Below, piece by piece: positions 61,939-64,000 of a stretch of 64,000 nucleotides of DNA (its first letter is position 1; the number at the start of each line of letters is the position of its first letter). The DNA comes from Hirschia baltica ATCC 49814. Lineage in GTDB: Bacteria; Pseudomonadota; Alphaproteobacteria; Caulobacterales; Hyphomonadaceae. Below the pieces are notes generated by a model. It saw only the letters and a program-made list of their open reading frames with translations. It had not been told where the DNA came from and ran no database searches. The stretch spans positions 1 to 64,000 of the forward strand of contig NC_012983.1 of assembly GCF_000023785.1 (NCBI RefSeq), written 5' to 3'. Position numbers and translations under genes: made by a program.

Positions 61939-62583
61939 ATGGATTTTAAAGCTGATCTCAGGAAATGGACTGACATCGCTGTTATATGTCTGGCAATGTT
62001 AGTTGTCTTTTTCGTGGTCAACATAATTCACTTCAGGTTTTTTGAAGTCAGCGTCATTTTATATTCTTGTATTGTAGACATTATCATTGCGGCTGTAATT
62101 GTCGTTCCAATAGCCTATTGGTATTATCAAAATAAACGCCAAACACTTAATTCTATAGAATTTTCCATGGCTTTTCTGTTGGCAAGTTCGGCGTTAACTT
62201 TATACGCTGTTATGGGACCAACAGTTATTGACCGTTCGCTGTCTATCTACATTGTTGAGAAATTAAACCAACGCGGTGGCGACGTGGCTTTTGATGCGTT
62301 CGAAGATATATTTGTAAAAGAATACATGCCCGAATATAGCTTGGTAGATGTCCGGTTAACAGAGCAATTTGCGTCTGGAACAGTACGGCGTGATGGTGAG
62401 TGTGTTGTTCTGACGGAGCGCGGTAAATCACTGGCTAATTTTATGAATGGCTACAGGCGTCTTCTTCTTCCGCGCAAACGGAATTTAATGGGAGAGATTA
62501 CGGATCGCCTCACCCGCCCATTTGATAATACTGAACAGGTTGTCGATGTGAGTTGCAACCGCGCCACAAAGTCCGCTGAATAA
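61939..62583 (+). CDS. Unrecognised membrane protein
   Basis: A protein of about 214 residues with three to four hydrophobic segments at ~10-40 (DIAVICLAMLVVFFVVNIIH), ~48-70 and ~83-105, then a soluble part with YMPEYSLVDVRLTEQFASGT, which resembles a winged-helix or ligand-binding fold. The C-terminal tail is basic (RRLLLPRKRNLMGE). GGAG sits a few nt before ATG 61939. It lies 60 bp upstream of the GtrB-type gene on the same strand and so may belong to that sugar-transfer module. No family recognised. Confidence 0.65.
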   Translation: MDFKADLRKWTDIAVICLAMLVVFFVVNIIHFRFFEVSVILYSCIVDIIIAAVIVVPIAYWYYQNKRQTLNSIEFSMAFLLASSALTLYAVMGPTVIDRSLSIYIVEKLNQRGGDVAFDAFEDIFVKEYMPEYSLVDVRLTEQFASGTVRRDGECVVLTERGKSLANFMNGYRRLLLPRKRNLMGEITDRLTRPFDNTEQVVDVSCNRATKSAE

Positions 62584-62643
62584 AGCTGCGATAGAGCATC
62601 TTTTGATCGTTTAATCATCTATATTTTCAAGAGAGTTATTTGA

Positions 62644-63639
62644 ATGCAGAAGCCACAAAAATTCTTTATCGTCACACCTGTACTGGATGATTGGGAATCT
62701 CTTGATAAACTGATTGAAGATATTAGTGCACAGCCTGAGCTTGCGCCGCACGATATTCGGATTCTGGCCGTGGATGATGGATCCAGTGCCTATGAGCGGC
62801 CAAACCCTGAACGTTTAGTTGGTCCCATTAAGGAAATCGTTGTTGCTCACCTTAGAGCAAACCAAAGCCATCAACGGGCGATCGCCTTAGGCATGGCGTA
62901 TGTCAAAGAACATTATAGTGAATTTAGCGTTTTGGTTATGGATAGTGATGGTGAAGACCGTCCCGAAGAAGTCGCACAACTTGTTGAGCGCGCTGCGGAT
63001 AAACCAAATTCTATTATCGTTGCTCGTAGACGCAAACGTTCAGAAGGGACGCAATTTAGAGCGGGGTATTGGGTTTATAAGCTCTTGTTTTCTTTGTTGA
63101 CTGGGAAAGATATCTCGTTTGGGAATTTTTCATTCATTCCGCAGTCGAAAATTGATAATGTCATTTATAATTCAAACATCTGGAATAATTTTGCCGCGAC
63201 AATTTTGAGAAGTCGCGTCCCCATCGAGTTTGTCGAAACAGATCGTGGAACGCGGTATTTTGGGGAATCGCGTATGAATGTGACATCATTGATGGTGCAT
63301 GGTCTCAGTGCCATTGCTGTTTTCAGTGATATTGTTATTAGCCGTCTTATCATAGCTTTGACGGGTATGTTTGTTCTATTTTCTTTTGGAATATTGGCAG
63401 TAATCGCAGCTAAGTTTGCAGTCGATTATTACAATATCCCAGGTCTATTTCTGCCTGGTTATGCGACGAATATTATTCTCGCCCTCGTCAACATTTTAGT
63501 CAGCTCACTATTTATCGGATTGTTGATGATACTGAACCTTCTAACAACGAGAAGTCAGGCAACAGCATTACCAAGTCAGCTGATGGTTGAGCTTATTGGC
63601 AAAGTTGAAACAATTACGCTTAGTGAAAAAGCAAATTAG
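62644..63639 (+). CDS. GtrB-type polyprenyl-phosphate glycosyltransferase (GT2)
   Basis: A 331-residue enzyme that moves a sugar to a polyprenyl phosphate carrier on the cytoplasmic face. Motifs: VTPVLDDWESLDKLIEDI, LAVDDGSSA, the QRAIALGMAYVKE and VLVMDSDGEDRPEE metal site (DSDGED), and two C-terminal membrane helices (IALTGMFVLFSFGILAVIAA and NIILALVNILVSSLFIGLLM). It is followed 2 bp later by a GtrA-like flippase gene. This is the two-step core of gtr-type glycan modification (carrier loading and flipping). Confidence 0.92.
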   Translation: MQKPQKFFIVTPVLDDWESLDKLIEDISAQPELAPHDIRILAVDDGSSAYERPNPERLVGPIKEIVVAHLRANQSHQRAIALGMAYVKEHYSEFSVLVMDSDGEDRPEEVAQLVERAADKPNSIIVARRRKRSEGTQFRAGYWVYKLLFSLLTGKDISFGNFSFIPQSKIDNVIYNSNIWNNFAATILRSRVPIEFVETDRGTRYFGESRMNVTSLMVHGLSAIAVFSDIVISRLIIALTGMFVLFSFGILAVIAAKFAVDYYNIPGLFLPGYATNIILALVNILVSSLFIGLLMILNLLTTRSQATALPSQLMVELIGKVETITLSEKAN

Positions 63640-63641
63640 AC

Positions 63642-64000
63642 GTGAGTGATATTCTTGAAAAACTTCCATTGGAAAAGTTTGGGCTGAATGCAGACCAAGC
63701 GAAGAAATTGATTCGCTTTGTTCTTGTTGGAGGGGTGAATACACTCCTCTATTTAGGCTTAGCAATAGGGTTTCATGAATTTGGTTTGTCGCTGGATTTA
63801 TCACATGCTTTGGCTTTATTCCTAAGCTTGGTGACGTCCTATCTTGGGCATAAAATATTTACATTTGAAGTTAAGGGTCAGCACAAAAAATCTGGTTTCC
63901 GATTTGTCATCGCAACAATACTAATAATGCTGACTCAATACGGCTTGATTGTATTGCTTAAACAGACTCATTTAGCTGCAAATCTTATTCTGTTGGCGAG
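63642..64000 (+). CDS. GtrA-like flippase, truncated by the window end
   Basis: The open frame from GTG 63642, 2 bp after the GtrB stop, runs to the end of the window without a stop codon. The visible 119 residues contain KKLIRFVLVGGVNTLLYLGL and SYLGHKIFTFE, matching the GtrA family (short four-helix membrane protein that flips lipid-linked sugars). About three hydrophobic segments are visible. Because the 3' end is outside the window its full length is not known. Confidence 0.88.
   Translation, partial: MSDILEKLPLEKFGLNADQAKKLIRFVLVGGVNTLLYLGLAIGFHEFGLSLDLSHALALFLSLVTSYLGHKIFTFEVKGQHKKSGFRFVIATILIMLTQYGLIVLLKQTHLAANLILLA

Overview
The window looks like part of a replicon from a fairly AT-rich (mid-40s % GC by eye) marine alphaproteobacterium, probably of the Hyphomonadaceae/Maricaulales type (Hirschia-like). 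This placement is an inference from gene content: an RPA-type RepA, a TonB receptor paired with a tryptophan-halogenase-like protein and a LacI regulator, and many LPS/polysaccharide genes. No tRNA, rRNA, CRISPR array or insertion sequence was seen.

Layout. 0-9 kb (minus strand): surface polysaccharide genes, with a 1327-residue methyltransferase/glycosyltransferase fusion, a GT4 enzyme, the dTDP-rhamnose genes rfbB, rfbC and rfbA, and a GT2 enzyme. 9-20 kb: LysR regulators with divergent partners, HtpX, two OafA-type O-acyltransferases, a lipoprotein, and a 0.45 kb gap holding a strongly foldable segment with a Shine-Dalgarno-led 33-codon ORF. 20-27 kb: a DUF2256 mini-gene, a HAD phosphatase, a ClpP-fold protein, then a plasmid-type backbone: RepA, a 1.27 kb origin with 13 iterons, an RHH centromere-binding candidate, ParA, and an AT-rich repeat region likely to be the centromere. 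27-33 kb: membrane proteins, a TPR-sulfotransferase, a Sel1 protein, and hipBA with three evenly spaced operators. 32-45 kb: a second polysaccharide block (kdsB, a KAS III-like enzyme, a PAS histidine kinase with a receiver protein, rfbD, GT4, UDP-sugar dehydrogenase, a GT-C-like membrane protein, kdsD, galE). 45-52 kb: a subtilisin-like surface protease and an RND efflux pair. 52.8-61.6 kb: a sucrose/fructan utilisation island (fructokinase, MFS transporter, GH68-like enzyme, LacI regulator, flavin halogenase homologue, TonB receptor). Near-identical palindromes sit in front of the kinase/transporter pair, the halogenase homologue and the receptor. 61.9-64 kb: a GtrB/GtrA-type lipid-linked sugar module that runs off the end.

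How it fits together. The RepA/ParA backbone suggests a plasmid or chromid, although an integrated plasmid cannot be excluded. Its load is mainly cell-envelope chemistry: rhamnose and uronic-acid donors, Kdo precursors, glycosyl-, acetyl- and sulfo-transferases. To this are added a carbohydrate-import island, an efflux pump and a HipBA stabilisation/persistence module. The combination recalls the rhamnose-operon 'biofilm plasmids' described in roseobacters.
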